Shown here: piece after piece, positions 1 through 5,784 of the stretch | Numbering within the stretch: position 1 is the stretch's first letter | How the letters are laid out: each line of letters begins with the position of its first letter | Assembly (NCBI GenBank): GCA_937950385.1 | Contig: CALFEA010000197.1 | Coordinates: 1 to 7,407, forward strand | Origin: an uncultured Altererythrobacter sp. | GTDB taxonomy: Bacteria; Pseudomonadota; Alphaproteobacteria; Sphingomonadales; Sphingomonadaceae | Length of the DNA: 7,407 bases | Reading direction: 5' to 3' | Program-made: the position numbers and the translations under genes | The notes under the pieces: generated by a model | What the model saw: the letters and a program-made list of their open reading frames with translations, nothing else | Told to the model about the DNA's origin: nothing | Database searches by the model: none

Positions 1-633
1 TGCGCCTATAATGGGCGCGAGGAAATTGGCGAGAGGGATTAGCATGAGCCCTGCAACAAATGCGCCGAGCAGTGTGCGCTCTGTGCGGGAAACGGGGGAT
101 TCTTGCCCGTTTTCATCGCGCAATCTGAGCCAGCACATATCTGTAAGCTCGCGCCCCAACAGCAGAGCATTTATGAGTAGAAAAAGCACCCCTGGTCCAA
201 TCGTAGTCATGACCAGCGGTATCGCTAATAGTAAGCCAAGCAGATTGAACAATAATGTCCGCCCAATCCCGCGTGCACTGTTTGCCAAATCCTGTTTGAA
301 CGGCAGGGCGCAGCCACAATTATCGGGATAATGACTGGCCTCTACCGCTGCGACGATCTCATCTGCGAAGAATTGCAATACGGCCAGCGCGACCACGCGA
401 AAGAGTAGCCACAAGGCCAGCGCGGTCAGGATCAGCGTCAAAACAAAGGTCCAGGAAAAGCCCGCGAACAATCCGAAACTTTCCAGCAGCTCGGCAAGAG
501 CGAAATACAGCCCTGTTCCCAAGATGCCGAAGATCACAAGCGTAATCGCCGCTGTCTTGGCCAGCACTATCAAAACGCGCCGGTCGCTCAATTGACGCAT
601 GGCTTTGGCAAGCGATTGGAGGACGATGTTCAT
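1..633 (-). CDS. EI24/CysZ-like integral membrane protein (C-terminus cut by window edge)
   Basis: The minus strand is open without a stop from an ATG at 633 to the window edge, giving 211 residues and no C-terminus. The translation begins MNIVLQSLAK and has hydrophobic stretches at roughly residues 20-48, 60-88, 126-160 (probably a hairpin) and 187-209, so it is a multi-pass inner-membrane protein. The segment NALLLGRE (155-162) after a paired hydrophobic region resembles the EI24/CysZ family, whose best-known member is a sulfate permease; related eukaryotic proteins are called etoposide-induced 2.4. Family members are usually about 220-260 residues, so little is missing. A polar loop (about 95-120) carries a CxC pair (C106, C108). 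No convincing ribosome site precedes the ATG, and Met12 (codon ending at 598) is an alternative start. The gene diverges from the adenosine kinase gene. The substrate is unknown and sulfate transport should not be assumed. Confidence 0.85.
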   Translation of the reverse strand, partial: MNIVLQSLAKAMRQLSDRRVLIVLAKTAAITLVIFGILGTGLYFALAELLESFGLFAGFSWTFVLTLILTALALWLLFRVVALAVLQFFADEIVAAVEASHYPDNCGCALPFKQDLANSARGIGRTLLFNLLGLLLAIPLVMTTIGPGVLFLLINALLLGRELTDMCWLRLRDENGQESPVSRTERTLLGAFVAGLMLIPLANFLAPIIGA

Positions 634-673
634 ATCGCTGGCGTGGTTGCACGGTCGGGCGGGGTGAAGTCAA

Positions 674-687
674 TGTGTGAACACACA
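674..687. repeat. Perfect inverted repeat TGTGTG-AA-CACACA, operator candidate
   Basis: Two 6-bp arms are exact reverse complements around a 2-bp centre, 41 bp upstream of the membrane-protein start codon and 120 bp upstream of the kinase start. This spacing suits a dimeric repressor or activator site. It does not match CRP (TGTGA-N6-TCACA), and only one half resembles the alphaproteobacterial LexA half-site GAAC. The binding protein is unknown; the symmetry is seen and the function is inferred. Confidence 0.35.
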
Positions 688-749
688 AAGCGCGCACATA
701 CGCGCCAATACACTCCCCCCTTGGCGCAAGGCCTCTAAGCGGCTAGGCG

Positions 750-770
750 CGCAGCATATTTTAAGCTGCG
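750..770 (+). repeat. Short stem-loop upstream of adenosine kinase
   Basis: CGCAGC (750-755) pairs with GCTGCG (765-770) around a 9-nt A/T-rich loop, ending 36 nt before the kinase ATG. It could sit in the 5' leader or overlap the core promoter, because the loop is the most AT-rich part of the region. There is no T-run, so it is not an intrinsic terminator. Its function is unknown. Confidence 0.3.
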
Positions 771-806
771 TTCTCGCGACCCTTCCAAAACAGGATACAT
801 TCTTCA

Positions 807-1802
807 ATGACTGATACCCGTTATGATGTAATCGCCATCGGCAATGCCATTGTGGATGTGATGGCACCGTGTTCCGACGAATTGATCGAAGAATTGCAAT
901 TGGCCAAGGGCGGGATGAGCTTGGTCGATGCAGATGGCGCGACCAGCCTGTATGATGCAATGGGCCCCGCGCGCGAGATCAGCGGCGGTTCGGCGGCCAA
1001 TACTCTGGCGGGTTTGTCAGCCTTGGGCGCAAATTGCGCCTTTATCGGCCAAGTGGCGAATGACCAGCTGGGTGAAGTGTTTGCGCATGATATTCATGCT
1101 GGCGGGATCGATTTTGATACCCCAGCGCGCGAAGGTGAGCCGCCAACCGCGCGCTGCCTGATTTTTGTGACGCCCGATGGCGAGCGGACAATGAACACGT
1201 TTCTGGGGGCGAGCCAATTTCTGCCGCCCGCCGCCCTTAATGAAGAGCTGATCGCCAGCGCCGGCATCCTTTATCTCGAAGGTTATCTTTGGGATCCAGA
1301 AGAACCACGCAAAGCCATGCGCCGCGCGATCGAAGTGGCGCGCAATGCAGGGCGCAAAGTCGCGTTCACTGCCAGCGAGAGCTTTGTGATTGAGCGGCAC
1401 GGCGATGATTTCCGTGCCCTGATCAATGAGGGCCAAATCGACATTTTGTTCGTCAATGAAAGCGAGCTAGCGACATTGACCGGCGAGGCTGATTTTGACG
1501 CTGGTCTGGCGGCTCTGCAAGACAAAGTGCCGGTTATCGTTGCAACGCGCAGCGCCGATGGCGCGGTTGCCGTTGCAGGCGGTGAGCGCGCGCAAGTTGC
1601 CGCGCAGCCGGTTGCCGAAGTCGTCGACACAACAGGCGCAGGCGATTTGTTCGCGGCAGGCTTCCTTTATGGCCATGCCAAGGGTGAACCGCTGGAGACA
1701 TGCCTGAAACGCGGATCAATCACTGCGGCTGAAATCATCTCGCATTATGGCGCGCGTCCAGAGGCGGATTTGAAAGCGCTAATGGCGGAAAAATTGGGCT
1801 AA
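807..1802 (+). CDS. Adenosine kinase (PfkB family carbohydrate kinase)
   Basis: This 331-residue protein is a ribokinase-fold (PfkB) kinase, of the type annotated as adenosine kinase in sphingomonads. It would phosphorylate adenosine to AMP with ATP in the cytoplasm as part of purine salvage. The N-terminal strand carries GNAIVD (12-17). The first PfkB signature is at about 60-74 (GGSAANTLAGLSALG) and forms part of the sugar pocket. The second signature, DTTGAGD, is at 274-280: it supplies the anion hole and the catalytic base Asp280. NESE (217-220) and the segment FTASESFVIERH (187-198) are also typical of this subgroup. The length is normal for the family. The ATG at 807 directly precedes the conserved N-terminus and has only a weak AGGA site at 792-795. 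The lipoprotein gene starts 4 nt after its stop, suggesting cotranscription. Substrate specificity comes from family resemblance, so another nucleoside or sugar is possible. Confidence 0.93.
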   Translation: MTDTRYDVIAIGNAIVDVMAPCSDELIEELQLAKGGMSLVDADGATSLYDAMGPAREISGGSAANTLAGLSALGANCAFIGQVANDQLGEVFAHDIHAGGIDFDTPAREGEPPTARCLIFVTPDGERTMNTFLGASQFLPPAALNEELIASAGILYLEGYLWDPEEPRKAMRRAIEVARNAGRKVAFTASESFVIERHGDDFRALINEGQIDILFVNESELATLTGEADFDAGLAALQDKVPVIVATRSADGAVAVAGGERAQVAAQPVAEVVDTTGAGDLFAAGFLYGHAKGEPLETCLKRGSITAAEIISHYGARPEADLKALMAEKLG

Positions 1803-1805
1803 GCA

Positions 1806-2189
1806 TTGTCTTGGACCGCTAAACTGATTTTGGCCTCAAGCCTATTGCTTGTGAGTGCATGCGCGGCGGCGAAAGACGAGAGGGTGCATGAGGCCTCGAT
1901 GAATTTCGATTTAGATGGTGTTGCGCAGTTTCTAGAAGGGCTTTCGCCAAATCAAGGCATTGCTCTCGATACGTCCAGCCTCGTTGCATTCACTACTGAT
2001 ACTCCAATCGAGGAGGATCGGTGCATTGAAATAGGCGCTAAATTCAGAGGTGAGGACGAGCGGCTAACTTATTGCGTCTTTATGGACGGCATCGAAGCCC
2101 CCGACGTCTATTTCTACGGTTCAAATGGTCGGATGATAGCTGCGATTTCACAAGAAATGTCCGACTACGCTAATAGGTTGGGCATTTAG
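1806..2189 (+). CDS. Hypothetical lipoprotein, TTG start
   Basis: This is a 127-residue protein that I do not recognise. It begins at a TTG 3 nt after the kinase stop codon. The TTG is preferred because it alone gives an intact lipoprotein signal: a short n-region with Lys6, a hydrophobic core (about 7-16) and the lipobox VSAC with Cys19 as the lipidation site. The next in-frame Met is at residue 32, which would lose the signal. No good Shine-Dalgarno is visible, so translation may depend on coupling to the kinase. The mature part is acidic, and its two cysteines (C73 and C90) could form a disulfide in the periplasm. The aromatic stretch DVYFYGSNGR lies near residues 100-109. A hand count over 1861-2160 gives about 50% G+C, against about 61% over 1321-1620 in the kinase. 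Lower constraint or recent acquisition could explain this. Confidence 0.75.
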   Translation: MSWTAKLILASSLLLVSACAAAKDERVHEASMNFDLDGVAQFLEGLSPNQGIALDTSSLVAFTTDTPIEEDRCIEIGAKFRGEDERLTYCVFMDGIEAPDVYFYGSNGRMIAAISQEMSDYANRLGI

Positions 2190-2258
2190 CAACGCATTTA
2201 CTAAGGCGCTTGCCGGTCAAGTCTTTCCGCAGTGAATTGGGCTTCGACTTTAAGCCAC
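2190..2258. other. Convergent intergenic gap
   Basis: These 69 bp separate the 3' ends of the plus-strand lipoprotein gene and the minus-strand cytochrome gene, so transcription from both sides should stop here. The only hairpin I see is GGCTT (2240-2244) with AAGCC (2252-2256) around a 7-nt loop. It has a 5-bp stem and no T-run on either strand, so I do not call an intrinsic terminator. Rho-dependent termination is possible. Confidence 0.4.
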
Positions 2259-2648
2259 TCAGCTATCCGGCACATAATCCGCGCTTTTCAAAGTCAGCAT
2301 ATGCTGCGCGATCATCTCGCCTTGTGCGGGGCTGAGATTGAATTCCATAACCGCAGGATAATCATGGGCATCCACCAGCCAAGTGGCGAGCGTATCTTGG
2401 GTCAATCCTTCGCGATTGGCGATGGATGCAAAAGTCGGCGCGTCGGGATTGGGAGAGAGCATGCGCCCCTCCACAGCGTGGCAATCCGCGCATGATACCC
2501 TGACGAAGGCCAAGCCTTTTGCTGCTTTGGAAGCGCTCAGAGCTTGAGGCGCGCTGTCATTTCCGCCGCCAGCTGCGATGCTTTGACATGCTCCCAAAGC
2601 CAGAGCGATAGGAACGGTGAGCGCGAAGAGCGTTTTTGTGTTTATCAT
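2259..2648 (-). CDS. Lipoprotein class I cytochrome c
   Basis: This 129-residue protein is a small monohaem c-type cytochrome that would carry electrons in the periplasm while anchored by a lipid. The N-terminus (MINTKTLFAL) leads into a hydrophobic core and the lipobox LGAC, with Cys21 as the lipidation site. A Gly/Ser/Ala-rich linker follows. The haem-binding motif CADCH gives thioether cysteines C53 and C56 and proximal ligand H57. Met101 in YPAVMEFNLS is the likely distal iron ligand, because it lies at the usual place before the C-terminal helix (about 106-120). The ATG at 2648 has no ribosome site upstream. That fits a leaderless transcript from the FNR-type promoter described separately. 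It lies 55 bp downstream of purD on the same strand but probably has its own promoter. The electron partner (oxidase, reductase or dehydrogenase) cannot be told from this window. Confidence 0.92.
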   Translation of the reverse strand: MINTKTLFALTVPIALALGACQSIAAGGGNDSAPQALSASKAAKGLAFVRVSCADCHAVEGRMLSPNPDAPTFASIANREGLTQDTLATWLVDAHDYPAVMEFNLSPAQGEMIAQHMLTLKSADYVPDS

Positions 2649-2655
2649 GCCGCAA

Positions 2656-2661
2656 TTTTTA
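2656..2661 (-). promoter_or_regulatory. Putative -10 element of the cytochrome c promoter
   Basis: Read on the minus strand, 2661 to 2656 is TAAAAA, a fair match to TATAAT. If the FNR-type box centred between 2690 and 2691 sits at the classical class II position (-41.5), the transcript starts at 2649 and this hexamer falls exactly at -12 to -7. The start site would then lie 1 nt before the ATG. This is inferred from spacing only. Confidence 0.45.
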
Positions 2662-2683
2662 GCGAGCGATTGATCCTATGTCT

Positions 2684-2697
2684 TTGATGCAGATCAA
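2684..2697 (-). promoter_or_regulatory. FNR/FnrL-type binding site upstream of cytochrome c
   Basis: The sequence is TTGAT-GCAG-ATCAA, a perfect match to the FNR-family consensus TTGAT-N4-ATCAA, with the symmetry extended one base each side (TTT...AAA, 2683-2698). FNR-family regulators (FnrL, FixK, Anr) use such sites to switch respiratory genes with oxygen. The box lies in the 55-bp gap between the purD stop and the cytochrome start, centred about 42 bp upstream of the cytochrome ATG. This is the class II activator position if the transcript is leaderless. The match and its placement before a cytochrome gene are seen; the regulator and the direction of control are inferred. Confidence 0.75.
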
Positions 2698-2703
2698 ATC
2701 TGA

Positions 2704-4002
2704 CTATTCGCCTTTTTCCCGCGCAACCTCGCGATATCCAATATCGCGGCGGCAGAACCCGCTTTCAAAGCCGATCGCATCCACCGCATTATAGGCTGTG
2801 CGCTGCGCCTCGGTAACGCTCATGCCTTTGGCAGTGACGTTTAGTACGCGCCCGCCATTGGCGATGAGCTGGCCGTCTTTCATCGCCGTGCCTGCGTGAA
2901 AAACCTTGGCCGCGCCGCCGCCATTGGCCTCGCTTTGCAGAGCTTCGGATGCGCCCAGATCAATGACGCCGCCCTTATCCGGTGATGCAGGATAGCCATT
3001 GGCCGCCATCACTACAGTCAGCGCGGTGGCTGGCGAGAAATCCGCTTCTACACCGGCCAGCTCACCCTTGGCGCAGGCCATCATAATGGCCGCCAGATCG
3101 CTGGTCAGCCGCGTCATCAGAACTTGGCATTCTGGATCACCGAACCGGCAATTATACTCGATCAATTGCGGGCCAGTGGGCGTCAACATCAGCCCGGCAT
3201 AAAGCACGCCAGAATAGGGCATGCCCTCTGCCGCCATAGCCGCCACTGTTGGCTCGATAATCTCGGCCATGGCGCGGTCTTGCAATTCTTGGGTTAGCAC
3301 GGGTGCGGGCGAATAGGCGCCCATGCCGCCGGTGTTTGGGCCCGTGTCACCCTCGCCAACGCGCTTGTGATCTTGTGCTGTGCCAAAAGGGATGACCGTC
3401 TTGCCGTCGGTGATCGCAAAAAAGCTGGCTTCCTCGCCTTCGAGGAATTCCTCGATCACAACTTCTGCGCCCGCATCGCCGAACCCGCCGCCGAACATAT
3501 CGGCCAGCGCTGCCTCTGCATCCGCGCGATTTTCGGCAATCACCACGCCTTTGCCTGCGGCTAGCCCGTCGGCTTTGAGCACATAGGGCGGGGTGAATTT
3601 ATCAAGCGCGGCAATCGCATCGGGCAAATTGGTCAGCCGGATATAGCCGCCAGTGGGAATGCCCGCACGCGCGCACATATCCTTGGTAAAGCCTTTCGAT
3701 CCTTCCAATTGCGCCGCCGCAGCCGATGGCCCGAACACGGCGATATTTTTGCTGCGCAAGGTGTCAGCCAATCCATCGACCAGCGGAGCCTCGGGCCCGA
3801 TAACCACCAGATCCACCGCATTGCTTGCGCAAAAATCCGCCACTGCGCTATGGTCGCCAGCATTCAATGCGACCAGCTTCGCGCATTCTTCCATTCCCGG
3901 ATTGCCGGGGCTTGCCCACAGGGTCTCTACCTGCGGTGATTGCGCCAGCTTCCATGCTAACGCATGTTCACGCCCACCAGAGCCGATTAAAAGGATATTC
4001 AT
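2704..4002 (-). CDS. purD: Phosphoribosylamine--glycine ligase (GAR synthetase)
   Basis: PurD joins 5-phosphoribosylamine and glycine using ATP to make GAR, the second step of de novo purine synthesis, in the cytoplasm. The protein is 432 residues, the usual length for a monofunctional enzyme. The N domain starts with [20 protein letters not shown], including the phosphate-binding GSGGREH at 7-13. The ATP-grasp domain follows (about 101-290), with [10 protein letters not shown] at 143-152 and [10 protein letters not shown] at 221-230. The family signature RFGDPECQ is at 286-293, with metal-binding Glu/Asn just before it (E282, N284). The C-terminal domain ends with [10 protein letters not shown], as is typical. 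The start codon overlaps that of divergent xseA, so its ribosome site (GAGG, complement of 4014-4017) and promoter must lie inside xseA. The cytochrome gene follows downstream on the same strand. Confidence 0.98.
   Translation of the reverse strand: MNILLIGSGGREHALAWKLAQSPQVETLWASPGNPGMEECAKLVALNAGDHSAVADFCASNAVDLVVIGPEAPLVDGLADTLRSKNIAVFGPSAAAAQLEGSKGFTKDMCARAGIPTGGYIRLTNLPDAIAALDKFTPPYVLKADGLAAGKGVVIAENRADAEAALADMFGGGFGDAGAEVVIEEFLEGEEASFFAITDGKTVIPFGTAQDHKRVGEGDTGPNTGGMGAYSPAPVLTQELQDRAMAEIIEPTVAAMAAEGMPYSGVLYAGLMLTPTGPQLIEYNCRFGDPECQVLMTRLTSDLAAIMMACAKGELAGVEADFSPATALTVVMAANGYPASPDKGGVIDLGASEALQSEANGGGAAKVFHAGTAMKDGQLIANGGRVLNVTAKGMSVTEAQRTAYNAVDAIGFESGFCRRDIGYREVAREKGE
2730..2748 (-). 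repeat. 8-bp perfect inverted repeat near the purD 3' end
   Basis: CGCGATAT and ATATCGCG flank a 3-nt spacer and could form a tight hairpin in the purD mRNA, 24 nt before the stop codon. It encodes part of the conserved RRDIGYR segment of PurD, so the symmetry may be a by-product of codon choice. No T-run follows, so it does not look like an intrinsic terminator. It might protect the 3' end of the purD message, which is speculative. Confidence 0.35.
3992..3995 (+). promoter_or_regulatory. Shine-Dalgarno site deciding the xseA start
   Basis: AGGA within an AAAAGGA run lies 5 nt before the ATG at 4001. It is the best ribosome site in the window. It supports 4001 as the xseA start over the in-frame ATG far upstream at 3653, which would run the protein 116 codons antisense to purD. 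The site lies inside the first codons of purD on the other strand. Confidence 0.8.
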
Positions 4003-4003
4003 G
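4000..4003. other. Overlapping divergent start codons of purD and xseA (CATG)
   Basis: The palindromic tetranucleotide CATG serves both genes. Its complement gives the purD ATG (4002 to 4000) and the top strand gives the xseA ATG (4001-4003). There is no intergenic space, so each gene's leader, ribosome site and promoter must lie within the coding sequence of the other. Both starts are supported by conserved N-termini or ribosome sites. Confidence 0.8.
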
Positions 4004-5536
4004 GCCCGCGCGCCCTCTTCTGATCAAAACAATGCCGGTTTGGTAGCGCGCTCGCCGCAGGGCGACAATGCAGCGCCGCTATCGATCACCGAGATTTCGA
4101 GCATTTTGAAGCGCACGGTTGAGGACCGGTTCGGCCATGTTCGCTTGCGCGGGGAATTGTCGGGCGTAAAGCGGGCGGCATCGGGGCATCTTTATTGCGC
4201 GCTTAAGGATGAAAAGGCGGTCATTGACGGGGTGATGTGGCGCGGCAATGCTGGGCGGCTGGCGTTTAATCCGGAAGATGGCTTGGAAGTGATCGCAACC
4301 GGCAAGCTGACGACTTATGCGGGCCGCTCAAAATATCAGATCGTCATCGACAGCCTAGAGATTGCAGGCGAGGGCGCGCTGCTGGCTTTGCTGGAGAAAA
4401 CGCGGCTGCGCCTAGAGGGTGAGGGTCTGTTTGCAGCTGAGCGCAAGAAGCAATTGCCTTACCTGACCAAAACCATCGGCGTTGTCACTTCACCAACCGG
4501 ATCGGTTATCCGCGATATTCTGCACCGGCTGGCAGATCGTTTCCCCAGCCAAGTGTTGGTGTGGCCAGTTCTTGTCCAAGGCGACGGCGCTGCGGGCCAA
4601 GTTTCCGCAGCAATACGCGGGTTTGATGCTCTTCCCAGCGGCGGCGCGATCCCTCGCCCCGATCTCGTCATCGTTGCGCGGGGCGGCGGTTCGATTGAGG
4701 ATTTGTGGAGCTTCAACGAGGAGAGCGTCGTTCGCGCTATCGCAGAATGTACCATTCCGGTTATTTCTGCGGTTGGTCATGAAACCGATACGACATTGGC
4801 CGATCATGCCGCCGATCGGCGCGCGCCAACGCCCACCGCTGCGGCGGAAATGGCCGTACCCGTGCGGGCCGATCTGGCGGCGTTTTTGGGCGATCTGGGA
4901 ACGCGCCAATCGCGCGCCATTTACCGCCCGATTGAGCTGGGGCGCGAGCGATTGGAGGCCCGCATTAAGCGCATGCCAGCGCGCGAACAATTGTTGCAAC
5001 CCCAAGCGCAGCGCCTCGATGAACTCTCTGAACGATTGCGCCGAGGGCTAACGGATCGCGCCGCTGAGGGGCGCACGCGTCTGGCGGGCACAGCATCGCG
5101 CCTTTCCCCGCGTTTGCTCAGCCGCAGCGTTCAGGATGCCCGCGCCCGGCTGAACAATGCACGACTTATGCCGCAGCTGGTGACGCGGCCCATGGCGGAG
5201 CACCGCACAAAATTGGATGCGCTGGCAAGGCTTGCCAGCCAGTTTCATCCTGAAAAACCGCTGGAGCGCGGCTATGCGATTGTCCGCGATAGTGCAGGCG
5301 TTGCGGTTACTTCGCGCAAGGCGGCGGCAGGGCATGCGGCACTGGGCTTGCAATTTGCCGATGGCACGCTGGATGTGGCAGCCGGAGGCGGCTCTGGATC
5401 AGGCATTGCTCAACCCCCTCAAAATGAGGCCAAAGGGGGCCAGGCGAAGCCAGCTCTTTCAAAGCCTCATGTAAAATCTGCTCCAAAACGGTCCAAACCT
5501 GCGGCCAATCCGGCACAAGATGATTTGTTTGGATAG
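4001..5536 (+). CDS. xseA: Exodeoxyribonuclease VII large subunit
   Basis: XseA is the catalytic large subunit of exonuclease VII, which degrades single-stranded DNA from both ends in repair; it needs the small subunit XseB, which is not in this window. The 511-residue protein has a variable N-terminal 25 residues, an OB-fold DNA-binding domain (about 28-125), then the nuclease domain. Conserved motifs are [11 protein letters not shown] (162-172), [10 protein letters not shown] (227-236), SAVGHETD (256-263) and [13 protein letters not shown] (271-283). D172, R228, H260 and D263 correspond to residues reported as essential in the E. coli enzyme (D155, R205, H238, D241). A long, Arg-rich, coiled-coil-prone region (about 300-410) should bind XseB, and ERGYAIVRD (422-430) marks the C-terminal domain. 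The tail (463-505) is a Gly/Ser then Pro/Lys-rich linker ending QDDLFG, which resembles a sliding-clamp-binding peptide. The start at 4001 has a strong ribosome site. DUF2093 and M23 genes follow, probably in one operon. Confidence 0.97.
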   Translation: MARAPSSDQNNAGLVARSPQGDNAAPLSITEISSILKRTVEDRFGHVRLRGELSGVKRAASGHLYCALKDEKAVIDGVMWRGNAGRLAFNPEDGLEVIATGKLTTYAGRSKYQIVIDSLEIAGEGALLALLEKTRLRLEGEGLFAAERKKQLPYLTKTIGVVTSPTGSVIRDILHRLADRFPSQVLVWPVLVQGDGAAGQVSAAIRGFDALPSGGAIPRPDLVIVARGGGSIEDLWSFNEESVVRAIAECTIPVISAVGHETDTTLADHAADRRAPTPTAAAEMAVPVRADLAAFLGDLGTRQSRAIYRPIELGRERLEARIKRMPAREQLLQPQAQRLDELSERLRRGLTDRAAEGRTRLAGTASRLSPRLLSRSVQDARARLNNARLMPQLVTRPMAEHRTKLDALARLASQFHPEKPLERGYAIVRDSAGVAVTSRKAAAGHAALGLQFADGTLDVAAGGGSGSGIAQPPQNEAKGGQAKPALSKPHVKSAPKRSKPAANPAQDDLFG

Positions 5537-5559
5537 TCAATCCTGCTAAGCCCTTGCGC

Positions 5560-5784
5560 ATGTTGATGTCTTCCAAAAACGGCGCGCCCAGCGATGATGG
5601 CGCGAAATTGCGTTATGAACCTGGGTCTTTTCGAGTGATCAAACCGGGCAAACATGTCTATTGCGCAATGTCTGGCGTAGCGATCCGGCTTGAGGATTTG
5701 TGCTATTGGAGCGCAGAATTCCAAGAGGCCTATGCGACCTGTGCACTGGCGACGGAGCGCCTGACTAAGCAGGTTGCCAAATGA
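5560..5784 (+). CDS. DUF2093 domain-containing protein
   Basis: This small protein, 74 residues from the ATG at 5560, matches the alphaproteobacterial DUF2093 family. It shows the core LRYEPGSFRVIKPGKHVYCAMSG followed by IRLEDLCYWSAEFQEAYA (each motif abbreviated to its key stretch). The Y-x-P-x-x-F-x-V-x-x-PG, C-A-x-(S/T)-G and YWS-x-x-x-QEAYA residues are the usual conserved ones. No function is established for the family. The start is uncertain: an in-frame TTG (5554) and two ATGs (5560, 5566) are clustered, none with a good ribosome site, and I chose 5560. It begins 23 nt after xseA and its TGA overlaps the next ATG (ATGA at 5781-5784), so translation of the three genes is probably coupled. 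There is no signal peptide or membrane segment, so it should be cytoplasmic. Confidence 0.9.
   Translation: MLMSSKNGAPSDDGAKLRYEPGSFRVIKPGKHVYCAMSGVAIRLEDLCYWSAEFQEAYATCALATERLTKQVAK

Larger units (their letters stand above)
634..806. promoter_or_regulatory. Divergent intergenic region between membrane protein and adenosine kinase
   Basis: These 173 bp separate two divergent genes and so should hold both promoters. No clear -35/-10 pair matching the sigma-70 consensus is visible. A possible -10-like TATTTT for the kinase lies at 757-762. An AGGA at 792-795 is a weak ribosome site, 11 nt from the kinase ATG. The region contains several short dyads: TGTGTG-AA-CACACA at 674-687, GCGCG/CGCGC at 690-705, CCTTG/CAAGG at 719-731, and a 6-bp stem at 750-770. 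I find no gene here. Confidence 0.45.

Noticed and set aside
11..331. 106-codon plus-strand frame
   Set aside because: It is antisense to the EI24-like membrane protein, whose minus-strand frame shows regular hydrophobic segments.
2240..2256. GGCTT/AAGCC hairpin between convergent genes as a bidirectional terminator
   Set aside because: The stem is only 5 bp with a 7-nt loop, and there is no T-run on either strand.
2670..2674. Second TTGAT half-site near the FNR-type box
   Set aside because: The matching ATCAA half is absent at the required 4-nt spacing, so it is probably chance.
4018..4029. Imperfect palindrome around TGATCA near the xseA start as a regulator site for purD
   Set aside because: It contains only a 6-bp core that occurs often by chance, and it lacks the TTGAT-N4-ATCAA spacing.
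4482..5051. 189-codon plus-strand frame, and the 171-codon minus-strand frame at 4490-5005
   Set aside because: Both overlap the conserved nuclease domain of XseA and have no recognisable motifs.
5413..5440. C-rich and G-rich stretches in the xseA tail that can pair
   Set aside because: They lie in coding sequence for the flexible linker, pairing is short and interrupted, and there is no T-run.
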